A DNA stretch of 64,000 nt from an uncultured Maritimibacter sp. (GTDB lineage Bacteria; Pseudomonadota; Alphaproteobacteria; Rhodobacterales; Rhodobacteraceae), in contig CAJXYS010000004.1 in assembly GCA_913063035.1 (NCBI GenBank), positions 41,807-105,806 on the forward strand, written 5' to 3'. The notes beneath the pieces were generated by a model, which saw only the letters and a program-made list of their open reading frames with translations, was not told where the DNA came from and did no database searches. The position numbers and the translations under genes were made by a program. This document shows, piece by piece, positions 27,535-36,381 of this stretch. Within the stretch, counting starts at the first letter, position 1; every line of letters starts with the position of its first letter.

Positions 27535-29310
27535 ATGAAGATGACGACCGAGGAAGCTTTCGTCAAAACGCTCCAGATGCATGGCATCACGGATGCCTTC
27601 GGGATCATCGGCTCGGCCTTCATGCCGATCTCGGACCTGTTCCCCAAGGCCGGGATCACCTTCTGGGACTGCGCGCATGAAGGTTCCGGCGGCATGATGG
27701 CCGACGGCTACACCCGCGCCTCGGGCAAGATGAGCATGATGATCGCCCAGAACGGGCCGGGCATCACCAATTTCGTCACCGCCGTGAAGACCGCCTACTG
27801 GAACCATACGCCGCTGCTGCTGGTCACCCCGCAGGCTGCGAACAAGACGCTTGGCCAGGGCGGCTTCCAGGAAGTCGAGCAGATGAAGCTCTTCGAGGAC
27901 ATGGTCGCCTACCAGGAAGAGGTGCGCGACCCGTCGCGCGTGGCCGAGGTGCTGAACCGCGTCATTCTCAAGGCCAAGCGCGCCTCGGCGCCGGCGCAGA
28001 TCAACATGCCGCGCGATTTCTGGACCCAGGTCGTCGACATCGACCTGCCGGCGATGGTGGAGTTCGAACGCCCGTCGGGGGGCGAAGCCGCCATCGCGGA
28101 GGCGGCGAAACTGCTCTCCGAGGCGCGTTTCCCGGTGATCCTGAACGGGGCCGGCGTGGTTCTGGCCGGGGCGATCCCGGCCTCGATGCAGCTGGCCGAG
28201 CGGCTCGATGCGCCGGTCTGCTGCGGCTACCAGCACAACGACGCCTTCCCCGGCTCGCACCCGCTCTTCGCCGGGCCGCTCGGCTATAACGGGTCCAAGG
28301 CAGGGATGGAGCTGATCGCGCAGGCCGACGTGGTGCTCTGCCTCGGCACGCGGCTCAATCCCTTCTCGACCCTGCCCGGCTACGGCATCGACTACTGGCC
28401 AAAGGACGCGAAGATCATCCAGGTCGACATCAACCCCGACCGGATCGGCCTGACCAAGCCCGTCAGCGTCGGCATCGTCGGGGACGCCCGCAAGGTGGCC
28501 GAGCAGATCCTCGCCGGGCTGTCGGGCACTGCCGGCGACGCCGACCGCGCGGCCCGCAAGGCCACCATCGCGCAGACCAAGTCCGCCTGGGCGCAGCAAC
28601 TCTCCAGCATGGATCACGAGGACGACGACCCCGGAACCAGCTGGAACGAACGCGCGCGCGCCGACAAGCCCGACTGGATGAGCCCGCGCATGGCCTGGCG
28701 CGCGATCCAGCAGGCGCTGCCGAAAGAGGCGATCATCTCCTCGGACATCGGCAACAACTGCGCCATCGGCAACGCCTACCCGACCTTCGAGGAGGGCCGC
28801 AAATATCTCGCGCCCGGTCTTTTCGGTCCCTGCGGCTACGGGCTGCCGGCTATCGTCGGCGCCAAGATCGCCTGCCCGGACACGCCCGTCGTGGGCTTTG
28901 CCGGCGACGGCGCCTTCGGGATCGCGGTGACGGAGCTGACCGCCATCGGCCGGTCGGAATGGCCCCCGATCACCATGATCGTGTTCCGCAACTACCAGTG
29001 GGGTGCGGAAAAGCGGAACTCGACGCTCTGGTATGACGACAACTTCGTCGGCACCGAGCTTGACGAGGGCGTGAGCTATGCCGGCATCGCGCGGTCCTGC
29101 GGGCTCGAGGGCGTGCAGGCGCGCAGCATGGACGAGCTGACCGACGCGCTCGACCGCGCGCTGAAGGACCAGAAGGCCGGCAAGACCACGCTGATCGAGG
29201 CGCTGATCAACCAGGAGCTGGGCGAACCCTTCCGCCGCGACGCGATGAAGAAGCCGGTCGCGGTGGCCGGGATCGACCCCGCCGACATGCGCGTGCAACA
29301 GGCCGGCTGA
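27535..29310 (+). CDS. xsc: Sulfoacetaldehyde acetyltransferase
   Basis: A 591-residue thiamine-diphosphate enzyme that cleaves sulfoacetaldehyde with phosphate to acetyl phosphate and sulfite. The three ThDP-family regions are visible: an N-terminal pyrimidine-binding domain (TTEEAFVKTLQMHGITDAFG, with the catalytic Glu in DCAHEGSGGMMADGY), a central domain (about 185-330), and the PP domain with GDGAFGIAVTELTAI leading to VFRNYQWG, the GDG-N27-N type motif. Length matches the family. ATG 27535 has CAGGAGAT about 6 bp upstream. It follows tauR and is 5 bp before the acetate kinase gene, which can use its product. Confidence 0.95.
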   Translation: MKMTTEEAFVKTLQMHGITDAFGIIGSAFMPISDLFPKAGITFWDCAHEGSGGMMADGYTRASGKMSMMIAQNGPGITNFVTAVKTAYWNHTPLLLVTPQAANKTLGQGGFQEVEQMKLFEDMVAYQEEVRDPSRVAEVLNRVILKAKRASAPAQINMPRDFWTQVVDIDLPAMVEFERPSGGEAAIAEAAKLLSEARFPVILNGAGVVLAGAIPASMQLAERLDAPVCCGYQHNDAFPGSHPLFAGPLGYNGSKAGMELIAQADVVLCLGTRLNPFSTLPGYGIDYWPKDAKIIQVDINPDRIGLTKPVSVGIVGDARKVAEQILAGLSGTAGDADRAARKATIAQTKSAWAQQLSSMDHEDDDPGTSWNERARADKPDWMSPRMAWRAIQQALPKEAIISSDIGNNCAIGNAYPTFEEGRKYLAPGLFGPCGYGLPAIVGAKIACPDTPVVGFAGDGAFGIAVTELTAIGRSEWPPITMIVFRNYQWGAEKRNSTLWYDDNFVGTELDEGVSYAGIARSCGLEGVQARSMDELTDALDRALKDQKAGKTTLIEALINQELGEPFRRDAMKKPVAVAGIDPADMRVQQAG

Positions 29311-29315
29311 GGCCC

Positions 29316-30446
29316 GTGCCCGCCGTCCTGACGCTGAACGCGGGATCTTCCTCGCTCAAGGCGGAGGTGTTCGGCCCCGGCGGCGCGCGGCTCTGGCGCG
29401 GCGCGGTGTCCGAGATCGGCGCCGCCGCGCGCCTGTCCTCGGACGAGGACGACGCCCCGGTCGCGGCGCCCGACCATGCCGCGGCGCTCTCGGCGGTCAT
29501 GACGGCGGCCGGCGCCCGGCTGGACGGGATCGAGGCCGCTGCGCACCGGATCGTGCATGGCGGCCCCGGGCTGACGGAAAGCACCCGGCTGACCCCGGCG
29601 GTGCGCGCGGCGGTGGAGGCCGCCGCCGCCCTCGCCCCGCTCCATAACCCGCCGGCGCTGGCGGTGATCGACGCGCTCTCCGCCCTGCGCCCGGCCCTGC
29701 CCCAGGTCGCCTGTTTCGACACCGCCTTCCACGCCACCATGCCCGAGCTGGCGCGCCGCTACGCGCTGCCCGACCGGCCCGAGACGGCGGGCCTCAGGCG
29801 CTACGGCTTTCACGGCCTGTCCTATGCGAGCCTCGTCGCGGACCTGGCCGGACGGCTGGGCCGGCCGCTGCCCCGTCGGCTGCTGGCCTGTCACCTCGGC
29901 AACGGCGCGAGCCTCTGCGCCATTGACGGGGGACGCTCGGTGGCGACGACAATGGGGTATTCGCCGCTGGGCGGGCTGACCATGGGCACGCGCTGCGGCG
30001 ATATCGACGGCAACGCCGTGCTCGAGATCGCCGCCCGGTCGGACATCGCCACGGCGTCGCGTATCCTGAACCGGGAAAGCGGTCTCAAGGGGCTGGCGGG
30101 CGACAGCGACATGCGCGCGCTCGAGGCGGCGGGCACGCCCGCGGCCGACTTCGCCATGCGCCATTTCATCTACTGGGCCGTGCGGCAGGCGGGCGCGATG
30201 GTCGCCGCGATGGGCGGCTGCGACGCGATCGCCTTTACCGGCGGCATCGGCGAGAACGCCCCCGCGATCCGCGCCGGCATCATGGACGGTCTGGCCTATC
30301 TGGGCCTCGCCTACGACCCCGGGGCCAACGCCGCGGGCGCCACGCGGCTCGACCGGGCGGGATCGGCGCTGATCGCCTGTATTCACCCCGCCGACGAGGA
30401 AGGCTGGATCGCCCGCGAGGCCGCGGCGGTGCTGTCCCCCGGCTAG
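29316..30446 (+). CDS. Acetate kinase family protein linked to xsc
   Basis: A 376-residue ASKHA-fold kinase. The acetokinase signatures are present: VLTLNAGSSSLKAEVFG at the N terminus, CHLGNGASLCAIDGG in the middle followed by TMGYSPLGGLTMGTRCGD, and FTGGIGENAP near the end. It is about 25 residues shorter than Escherichia coli AckA. It likely converts the acetyl phosphate made by Xsc into acetate with ATP formation. Many tau clusters carry a phosphate acetyltransferase (pta) in this position instead, and none is in the window. GTG 29316 starts the gene 5 bp after xsc. Its stop overlaps the stop of the convergent Usp gene. Confidence 0.88.
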   Translation: MPAVLTLNAGSSSLKAEVFGPGGARLWRGAVSEIGAAARLSSDEDDAPVAAPDHAAALSAVMTAAGARLDGIEAAAHRIVHGGPGLTESTRLTPAVRAAVEAAAALAPLHNPPALAVIDALSALRPALPQVACFDTAFHATMPELARRYALPDRPETAGLRRYGFHGLSYASLVADLAGRLGRPLPRRLLACHLGNGASLCAIDGGRSVATTMGYSPLGGLTMGTRCGDIDGNAVLEIAARSDIATASRILNRESGLKGLAGDSDMRALEAAGTPAADFAMRHFIYWAVRQAGAMVAAMGGCDAIAFTGGIGENAPAIRAGIMDGLAYLGLAYDPGANAAGATRLDRAGSALIACIHPADEEGWIAREAAAVLSPG

Positions 30447-30865
30447 GCGGCGCCGTCGGGGCGGACGACCATCACCGTGCATCCCGCGCGGCGCACGACG
30501 CGCGCCGCCGTGGAGCCCAGGAAATAATCCTGGATGCCGGGGCGATGGCTGCCGATCACGATCAGGTCGACGCCGGTATCGCGGGCGTATTGCGTGATCT
30601 CGACCCCGGCCTTGCCGGTCAGGATCTCGGTCCCGACATCGGGCGCCCCGCCGACCGCGTCCGAGAGTTTTCGGCGCACGGACTCGGTCAGGTGGTTTTC
30701 GGATTTTACCGTGACGAACTCGGACACGTAGCCGGGAATGCCCTCCAGCACCGTGACCACGGTGATCCGTCCGCCCTCTGCCAGCAGACGCCGGGCAAGC
30801 GCGATCTTGTCCGGGATGAGCTCGATGTGATCCAGCGCCACGGGGATCAGGATATTCTTGTACAT
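30443..30865 (-). CDS. Universal stress protein, UspA family
   Basis: A 140-residue cytoplasmic protein of the UspA fold. It starts MYKNILIPVALD and ends with DLIVIGSHRPGIQDYFLGSTAARVVRRAGCTVMVVR, which includes the ATP-binding G-x2-G-x9-G-(S/T) pattern as GSHRPGIQDYFLGST. ATG 30865 has GGAGAGG about 6 bp upstream; the longer reading from 30925 is not needed. It follows the sulfate exporter-like gene by 16 bp on the same strand, so the two are likely co-transcribed. Usp proteins near tau clusters have been noted, but their function there is not known to me. Confidence 0.9.
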   Translation of the reverse strand: MYKNILIPVALDHIELIPDKIALARRLLAEGGRITVVTVLEGIPGYVSEFVTVKSENHLTESVRRKLSDAVGGAPDVGTEILTGKAGVEITQYARDTGVDLIVIGSHRPGIQDYFLGSTAARVVRRAGCTVMVVRPDGAA

Positions 30866-30881
30866 GACGCCCTCTCCTTTC

Positions 30882-31925
30882 CTAGAATTGCGCCGCGCCG
30901 CCCGGGCCGAGCAGGACCAGGCCAAGCGCGACGATCACCGCGAGAAACAGGGTTTCTGCGACCAGCAGGCCGATCGCCGCCGGGCCCACGCGCAGGATCT
31001 CGGCCGGCCGGGTCCGAAGCCCCACCGCCGCGATCGCCATCAGCAGCATCCAGCGCGAGGCCGCCGCCACGGCGGCGATCACGCCCGCGGGCAGCAGCCC
31101 CGTCGAGGCCAGCGCCGAACAGGCGATGAAGCCCAGCAGGAACACGGGCAGGATCGGCCCGGTGCGTTCCCCCGGCGCCCCCGCCGGCCCAGCGACCCGC
31201 AGCACCAGCAGGCCCAGCACCACCACCGGTGCCAGCATCGCCACGCGCAACAGCTTGACCAGCGTGGCCGTTTCGCCCGTCGCGTCCGAGACCGAGAACC
31301 CGGCCCCCACGACCTGCGCCACGTCGTGGATCGTCGCGCCGAGATAGATGCCCGCCAGGCGGTCGTCGAAACCGAAGCCCGACACGACAAGCGGATAGAG
31401 GATCATCGCCGCGGTCGAGAGCACGGTCACGCCCACCACCGTGAAGACCAGCCGTTCCTCGGACCTTTCGTCCTTGGGCAGGATCGCGGCGATGGCGATG
31501 GCCGCCGAGGCCCCGCAGATCGCGACGGCCCCGGCCGAGAGAAAGGCAAAGCGGTAGCGAAACCCGAAGAGCCGCGCCACCGCCAGCCCGAAGCCGATGG
31601 TGGCCAGGAGACTGCCCACCACCAGCACGGCGGCCGAGACCCCCAGCTCGCCCAGCATCTCGAAGCTGATCTGCACGCCCAGAAGCGCGACACCCGTCCG
31701 CAGCACCGTCCGCGCCGAGAAGCCGATGCCCGGGTCGCACCGCTCGGTCTCGGAGAGGAAATTGAGCGCGATGCCGAAAAGCAGCGCCATCAGCATTGCC
31801 GGCGCGCCGTAATGATCCGAGATGAAGCGGCTGGAAATCGCGATCAGCGCGCTCACCAGCAGCCCCGGCACCAGGACCGAGGACGCGCGCAGGCGCGCCT
31901 CCAGCCGGGTCGCCGCGGCGGTCAT
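30882..31925 (-). CDS. YeiH-family (TauZ-like) putative sulfate exporter
   Basis: A 347-residue polytopic membrane protein, about ten hydrophobic segments, of the YeiH/COG2855 family. Characteristic stretches are GAPAMLMALLFGIALNF, LRTGVALLGVQISFEML, AICGASAAIAIAAILP and the motif GATIHDVAQVVGAG in the second half. A protein of this family (TauZ) in the Paracoccus taurine cluster was proposed to export sulfate formed from sulfonate-derived sulfite. Its place beside xsc and ackA fits that role, though sulfite or another anion cannot be excluded. ATG 31925; co-oriented with the Usp gene. Confidence 0.85.
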   Translation of the reverse strand: MTAAATRLEARLRASSVLVPGLLVSALIAISSRFISDHYGAPAMLMALLFGIALNFLSETERCDPGIGFSARTVLRTGVALLGVQISFEMLGELGVSAAVLVVGSLLATIGFGLAVARLFGFRYRFAFLSAGAVAICGASAAIAIAAILPKDERSEERLVFTVVGVTVLSTAAMILYPLVVSGFGFDDRLAGIYLGATIHDVAQVVGAGFSVSDATGETATLVKLLRVAMLAPVVVLGLLVLRVAGPAGAPGERTGPILPVFLLGFIACSALASTGLLPAGVIAAVAAASRWMLLMAIAAVGLRTRPAEILRVGPAAIGLLVAETLFLAVIVALGLVLLGPGGAAQF

Positions 31926-31964
31926 GGCCGCGCCGTGGGCACGGCCTGCGGGGCATGGGCGGAT

Positions 31965-32960
31965 CTAGGGCGCATCGGGTTTCAGCACGATCTTGGGCGC
32001 CGCCACCCGGCCGGCGCGGATATCGGCGAAGGCGGCCGCCCCGTCGGACAGCGGGCGGCGTTCCGTCCAGTCCAGCGCGCCGAGCCGGCCCTCGAACATC
32101 GCCGCGGCGGTATCGCGGAAATCCTGCGCGGTATAGGTGTAGGTGCCGATGAAGGCGATCTCCTGCAGGGTCATGCGGCGTATGTCGAGACCGCCCGCCG
32201 CCGACCCAAGCCCGATATGGACGACGACGCCGCCCGGCGCGGCGATGGCGCTGGACCGGGCGCGGGTGGCCTCGATCCCCACGCCGTCGACGATCAGCTC
32301 GAAACGCGCCGCCGGATCGAGCGCGTCCGGCGCGATCACCTGCTGGCCGCAATGCAGCTCGAGATAGCGCCGGCGCGCGACGTTGGGCTCGATCATGGTG
32401 ACGTCGGCGATCCCCTGCGCCGCGAGGCTCAGCGCCGCGCCGAGCCCGATGGCGCCGCCGCCGAAGACGAGCGCCCGGATCCCCGCGTCCTCGCCGAGCG
32501 CCGCCCGCCCGAGCCGCACCGCGTGCCAGCCGCAGGCGATGGGCTCGGCCAGCGCGGCCTGATCGGGACCGATGCCCGCGGGCACGGGGACGAGATTGCC
32601 CGCCGGCATGGCCAGCAGCCCTGCAAAGCCGCCGGGGCGCGGCGGCATCGAGATGATCTGCCGGTCGGGACATAGATTGTCGCGCCCGGCCCGGCAGGCC
32701 GGGCAGCTGCCGCAGGTCACCAGCGGGTTGACGGTAACCCGCTGACCCGCCTGCGTGCCGTCGGCGATGACGCCCGAGACCTCGTGCCCCAGGATCAGCG
32801 GCGCCGGGCGGCGCTCGTCATGGCCGAGATAGGCATGCATGTCGGAGCCGCAGATCCCCGCGCTTTCGACGCGGATCAGAACCTCGCCCGGCGCGGGCAC
32901 GGGATCGGGCGCGGCGGCATAGTCGAGCGTCTCGGCACCGGTATAGACGAGAGCCTTCAT
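31965..32960 (-). CDS. Zinc-dependent alcohol dehydrogenase of the DHPS operon
   Basis: A 331-residue medium-chain dehydrogenase. The catalytic zinc site is CGSDMH plus GHEVSG, the structural zinc site is the four-cysteine loop CGSCPACRAGRDNLC, and the nucleotide-binding loop is VFGGGAIGLGAA. It probably oxidises or reduces a polyol sulfonate. In DHPS clusters, accessory dehydrogenases HpsO and HpsP interconvert the C2 stereoisomers through a keto intermediate before HpsN acts, and this gene and the SDR beside it are the natural candidates; I cannot tell which is which. ATG 32960 overlaps the SDR stop by ATGA. Last gene of the operon. Confidence 0.85.
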   Translation of the reverse strand: MKALVYTGAETLDYAAAPDPVPAPGEVLIRVESAGICGSDMHAYLGHDERRPAPLILGHEVSGVIADGTQAGQRVTVNPLVTCGSCPACRAGRDNLCPDRQIISMPPRPGGFAGLLAMPAGNLVPVPAGIGPDQAALAEPIACGWHAVRLGRAALGEDAGIRALVFGGGAIGLGAALSLAAQGIADVTMIEPNVARRRYLELHCGQQVIAPDALDPAARFELIVDGVGIEATRARSSAIAAPGGVVVHIGLGSAAGGLDIRRMTLQEIAFIGTYTYTAQDFRDTAAAMFEGRLGALDWTERRPLSDGAAAFADIRAGRVAAPKIVLKPDAP

Positions 32961-33727
32961 TTCGCGGTGTATCCTCCGTCCACCATGAGCACCTGGCCGG
33001 TCACGTAGTCCGAGGCCGGCGACGCCAGGAACAGGAGCGGGCCGTCGATATCCCCGGGCCGCCCGTTCCGCCCGATGCAGGTCTGCGCCGCGTTGCGCGC
33101 GGCGCGCGCCGGGTCGTCGAACACGGCCGAGGTCAGCTCGGTGGGGAAGAACCCCGGCCCGAGCGCGTTCGCCGTGATGCCGTCGGCCGACCAGGCCTCG
33201 GCCATGGCACGGGTCATCTGTGCCACGCCACCCTTGGACGCGCCATAGGCGATCCCGCCCGGAAAGGCGCGGAAGCTCTGGAGCGAGGCAAAGAGCACGA
33301 TCCGCCCCCAGCCCTTGTCCCGCATCGCCGGCACGAGATGCTGGCTGAGGAAGAACGGCACCGTCAGGTTGAGCCCGAGCGTGATCTCCCATCCCTCGGG
33401 CGTGACGGCGTCGGCGGGCTCGCGGGTGTTTATGCCGGCGGCATGCACGACGATGTCGGGTGCGCCGAAGGGCGCGGCCACCCGCGCGGCCAGGTCGGCC
33501 AGCGCCGCGCGGTCCGACAGATCGGCGGTGACGGCGGCGGTCTCGCCGCCGGCCTCGGCCCGCCAGTCGGCCAGCGCGTCGGCGCGCCGGGCAACGCCGA
33601 CGACCCGCGCGCCGGCGCGGGCCAGCACGCTGGCGGCGCGCCGGCCCAGCCCGGAACTGGCCCCGGTGACAACGGCCACCCGGCCGGCGACGTCGAAGAG
33701 ATCGGCGGCGGGGACGTCGTCAGGCAT
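32957..33727 (-). CDS. Short-chain dehydrogenase/reductase of the DHPS operon
   Basis: A 256-residue SDR. The cofactor loop TGASSGLG (about 21-28), NAG-type motif replaced by HAAGIN, catalytic Ser in FASLQSF and the YGASKGG Tyr-x3-Lys pair are present, and the C terminus is the usual YVTGQVLMVDGGY. It likely works on DHPS or its keto form with the adjacent zinc dehydrogenase. The ATG at 33727 overlaps the hpsN stop by 8 bp (ATGCCTGA), and its own stop overlaps the next gene, so the three enzymes are translationally coupled. Confidence 0.87.
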   Translation of the reverse strand: MPDDVPAADLFDVAGRVAVVTGASSGLGRRAASVLARAGARVVGVARRADALADWRAEAGGETAAVTADLSDRAALADLAARVAAPFGAPDIVVHAAGINTREPADAVTPEGWEITLGLNLTVPFFLSQHLVPAMRDKGWGRIVLFASLQSFRAFPGGIAYGASKGGVAQMTRAMAEAWSADGITANALGPGFFPTELTSAVFDDPARAARNAAQTCIGRNGRPGDIDGPLLFLASPASDYVTGQVLMVDGGYTAK

Positions 33728-35027
33728 CGGCGCTCAGGTCGAAGTTTTCACCCGGAAAGAACTTCCTGAGCCGGATATCCGCGGTGCGGGCATGGCCTTC
33801 CATGCCCTCGAGCCGGGCGATCCGCGCGGTGGCCTCGGCCACCGGCCGGGCGCCTTCGGGCGTGGCGCGCTGCCAGGTCACGATCTTCATGTATTTGTGG
33901 ACCGAAAGCCCGCCCGTATAGCTCGCGGCGCCCGAGGTCGGCAGCACGTGGTTGGTGCCGGACGCCTTGTCACCGAAGGCGACGGTCGTCTCCTCGCCCA
34001 GGAAGAGCGAGCCGTAACAGGACAGCCGGTCGAGCCACCAGTCGAGATCCGCGGCCATGACCGTCAGGTGTTCGGGCGCATACTCGTCCGAGGTCGCGGC
34101 CATGGTCTCGCGGTCCGGGCAGACGATCACCTCGGCATAGTCGCGCCAGGCGGCGGTGGCGTTCTCGCGGTTCACCTCCGGCAGGTCGTCGATCAGCGTC
34201 GGCACGAGGCGCATCACCTCCTCGGCCAGCGCCCGGTCGTCGGTGACCAGCCAGACGGGCGAATTGTAGCCGTGCTCGGCCTGGCCCACGAGATCGGTCG
34301 CGACGATCATCGGGTCGGCCGTCGCGTCCGCCAGGATCAGGCTGTCGGTCGGCCCGGCGATCATGTCGATGCCGACCCGGCCGAAGAGGATGCGCTTGGC
34401 CTCTGCCACGAACTGGTTGCCGGGGCCGACGAGGATATTCGCCTTGGGCAGCCCGAACAGGCCAAAGGTCATCGCCGCGACGCCCTGCACCCCGCCCATG
34501 GCCAGGATCTTGTCGGCGCCGCAGATATGCGCGGCATAGATGATCGCCGGGTTGATGCCGACGCCCGGGCGCGGCGGCGAACAGGCCACGATATGGTTGC
34601 AGCCGGCGACCTTGGCGGTGGTGACTGTCATGATCGCGCTGGCGATATGGCTGTAGCGCCCGCCGGGCACGTAGCAACCGGCGGCGTTGACGGGAATGCT
34701 CTTCTGCCCGGCGATCAGCCCCGGCACGATTTCCACCTCGATGTCGCGCAGCGTCTGCTTCTGGGCCTCGGCGAATTTGCGGACATTCTCATGCGCGAAC
34801 TCGATGTCGCGCTTGAGCTTCTCCGGCACAGCGGCGGCAGCGGCGGCGATCTGGTCCGCGCTCAGCAGGATGTCGCCCTCGTAGTTGTCGAACTTCGCGG
34901 CGTATTCCAGCGCCTTGGCATCGCCCCCGGCCTCGATGTCGTCGAGGATGCCCTGCACGGTGCGGGTCACGTCCGAGGCGTCGCTCCGCGAGGTGAGGGT
35001 CGCTTTCTTGAGATACTCTCGCTGCAT
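33720..35027 (-). CDS. hpsN: Sulfopropanediol 3-dehydrogenase (histidinol dehydrogenase family)
   Basis: A 435-residue enzyme of the HisD superfamily. It keeps the family architecture: GCYVPGGRYSHIASAIMTVTTAKVAGC, ILVGPGNQFVAEAKR, GPTDSLILAD, and DEYAPEHLTVM with a conserved glutamate and histidine. Among HisD-like proteins this opening (MQREYLKKATLTSRSDASDV) and the TRAP/ADH/SDR setting match HpsN, which oxidises (R)-DHPS to (R)-sulfolactate with two NAD+. A histidine-biosynthetic role is unlikely because no his genes are near. ATG 35027 follows the TRAP large permease by 9 bp. Substrate is inferred from context, with good support. Confidence 0.87.
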   Translation of the reverse strand: MQREYLKKATLTSRSDASDVTRTVQGILDDIEAGGDAKALEYAAKFDNYEGDILLSADQIAAAAAAVPEKLKRDIEFAHENVRKFAEAQKQTLRDIEVEIVPGLIAGQKSIPVNAAGCYVPGGRYSHIASAIMTVTTAKVAGCNHIVACSPPRPGVGINPAIIYAAHICGADKILAMGGVQGVAAMTFGLFGLPKANILVGPGNQFVAEAKRILFGRVGIDMIAGPTDSLILADATADPMIVATDLVGQAEHGYNSPVWLVTDDRALAEEVMRLVPTLIDDLPEVNRENATAAWRDYAEVIVCPDRETMAATSDEYAPEHLTVMAADLDWWLDRLSCYGSLFLGEETTVAFGDKASGTNHVLPTSGAASYTGGLSVHKYMKIVTWQRATPEGARPVAEATARIARLEGMEGHARTADIRLRKFFPGENFDLSADA

Positions 35028-35036
35028 CGGTCAGTC

Positions 35037-36368
35037 CTACTTGTAGATATCGGGAAGAAGCGTGGTCGAGATCGCCGGCACGTAGGCGATCAGGAGGGTC
35101 ACGCAGAGCATGAAGAAGACGAAGGGCACGGCGCGCGCCGCGATCTTGAGGATCGACTCGCCGGTCAGCCCCGAGACCACGAACAGGTTGAGCCCCAGCG
35201 GCGGCGTGATGAACCCGACGCCGAGCGCGGTGATCATCATGATACAGAACTGGACGTCGTTCATGCCGATATTGTCGGCCAGGGGCTTCAGGATCGGGGC
35301 CAGGATCACGATGTTCGGCGTCGTCTCCATGACGCAGCCGGCCGCGATCAGGATCAGCACCATCATTCCGATGAGCACGTATTCGTTCTCGCTCAGCGAT
35401 GTCAGGGCGCCCACGAAACCCTGCGGAACCCCGATGATCGCCAGCGCCTCGGCCAGCGGGATCGAGAAGGCGATGATCGGAAGGATGACCCCGTTGACCT
35501 TGGCCGAGCTGACCAGCATGGCCGGGAAATCAGAGAGCCGCAGCGTGCCGAGGATGAAGCCCATGGCGATGGTCACGACGACGGCGACCGCGCCGGCCTC
35601 CGTCGGCGTCAGGCGGCCCGAGAAGATCCCGTAGAAAATGATCCCGGGCACGAGGAAGGCGTACCAGCCCGACTTGAGCTTCTGCCACAGGTTGGCGCGC
35701 CACTCCGCCGCGGTCATGATCCCGCCGCCTTCCCAGGCGTTGAGCCGGTTCATGACGATATTGGTGATCAGGATCGAGACCAGGATCAGGATGCCCGGGA
35801 TCAGCGCCGCGAGGAACAGCGTCGAGACCGCGATGCCCAGCACCAGGCCGATGATGATATAGGCGATCGACGGCGGGATCAGGATGCCCGTGCAGGCGCC
35901 GGCCGCGACGAGCGCGCAGGCGTAGGGCCTCGGATATCCCGCCTCGACCAGCCGGTCGATGGTCATGCGCCCGACCGCCGCGGCCCCCGCCGCGTCGGAG
36001 CCCGAGATCGCGGCGAACATCCCGCAGACGAGGACGGTCGCCGAGCCGAAACCGCCCTTGGCCCAGCAGGTGAGCGCCTCGGCGACATCGAGGAATTTTC
36101 GGGACAACCCGGTTCGCACCAGCACGTCCCCGGTCAGGATGAAGAGCGGCACCGCGGTGAGCGCGAAGGCGTCGATGCCCGAGAAAAGCTTCTCGCCCAT
36201 CAGGCTGAGCGGCAGCGCCCCCGACCAGACCAGCATCAGCACCGTCGAGGCGCCGATGGCGGCCCAGACCGGCACCGCCAGCGCCACGAGCAGCACGAAG
36301 AGGATGACCGGCGCGTAGAAATCCCAGCCCAGGATCAGGTCTGACGGCTGAAGCTGTTGCCACATCAT
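35037..36368 (-). CDS. TRAP transporter large permease (DctM type)
   Basis: A 443-residue membrane protein with about twelve hydrophobic segments. The DctM signature is seen in ALTAVPLFILTGDVLVRTGLS, GSDAAGAAAVGRMTI and GYPRPYACALVAAGACTGILIPPS, ending MITALGVGFITPPLGLNLFVVSG. It is the transport channel of the sodium-driven TRAP importer, here probably for DHPS. ATG 36368 has GAGGAGG about 8 bp upstream and is preferred to the reading from 36443, which would overlap the small permease. It is 13 bp after the small permease gene. Confidence 0.92.
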   Translation of the reverse strand: MMWQQLQPSDLILGWDFYAPVILFVLLVALAVPVWAAIGASTVLMLVWSGALPLSLMGEKLFSGIDAFALTAVPLFILTGDVLVRTGLSRKFLDVAEALTCWAKGGFGSATVLVCGMFAAISGSDAAGAAAVGRMTIDRLVEAGYPRPYACALVAAGACTGILIPPSIAYIIIGLVLGIAVSTLFLAALIPGILILVSILITNIVMNRLNAWEGGGIMTAAEWRANLWQKLKSGWYAFLVPGIIFYGIFSGRLTPTEAGAVAVVVTIAMGFILGTLRLSDFPAMLVSSAKVNGVILPIIAFSIPLAEALAIIGVPQGFVGALTSLSENEYVLIGMMVLILIAAGCVMETTPNIVILAPILKPLADNIGMNDVQFCIMMITALGVGFITPPLGLNLFVVSGLTGESILKIAARAVPFVFFMLCVTLLIAYVPAISTTLLPDIYK

Positions 36369-36381
36369 GGCCCAGTCCTCC

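Noticed and set aside
30866..30881. FNR box at the Usp gene, as seen for many Usp genes
   Set aside because: The 16-bp gap holds no TTGAT-N4-ATCAA motif.
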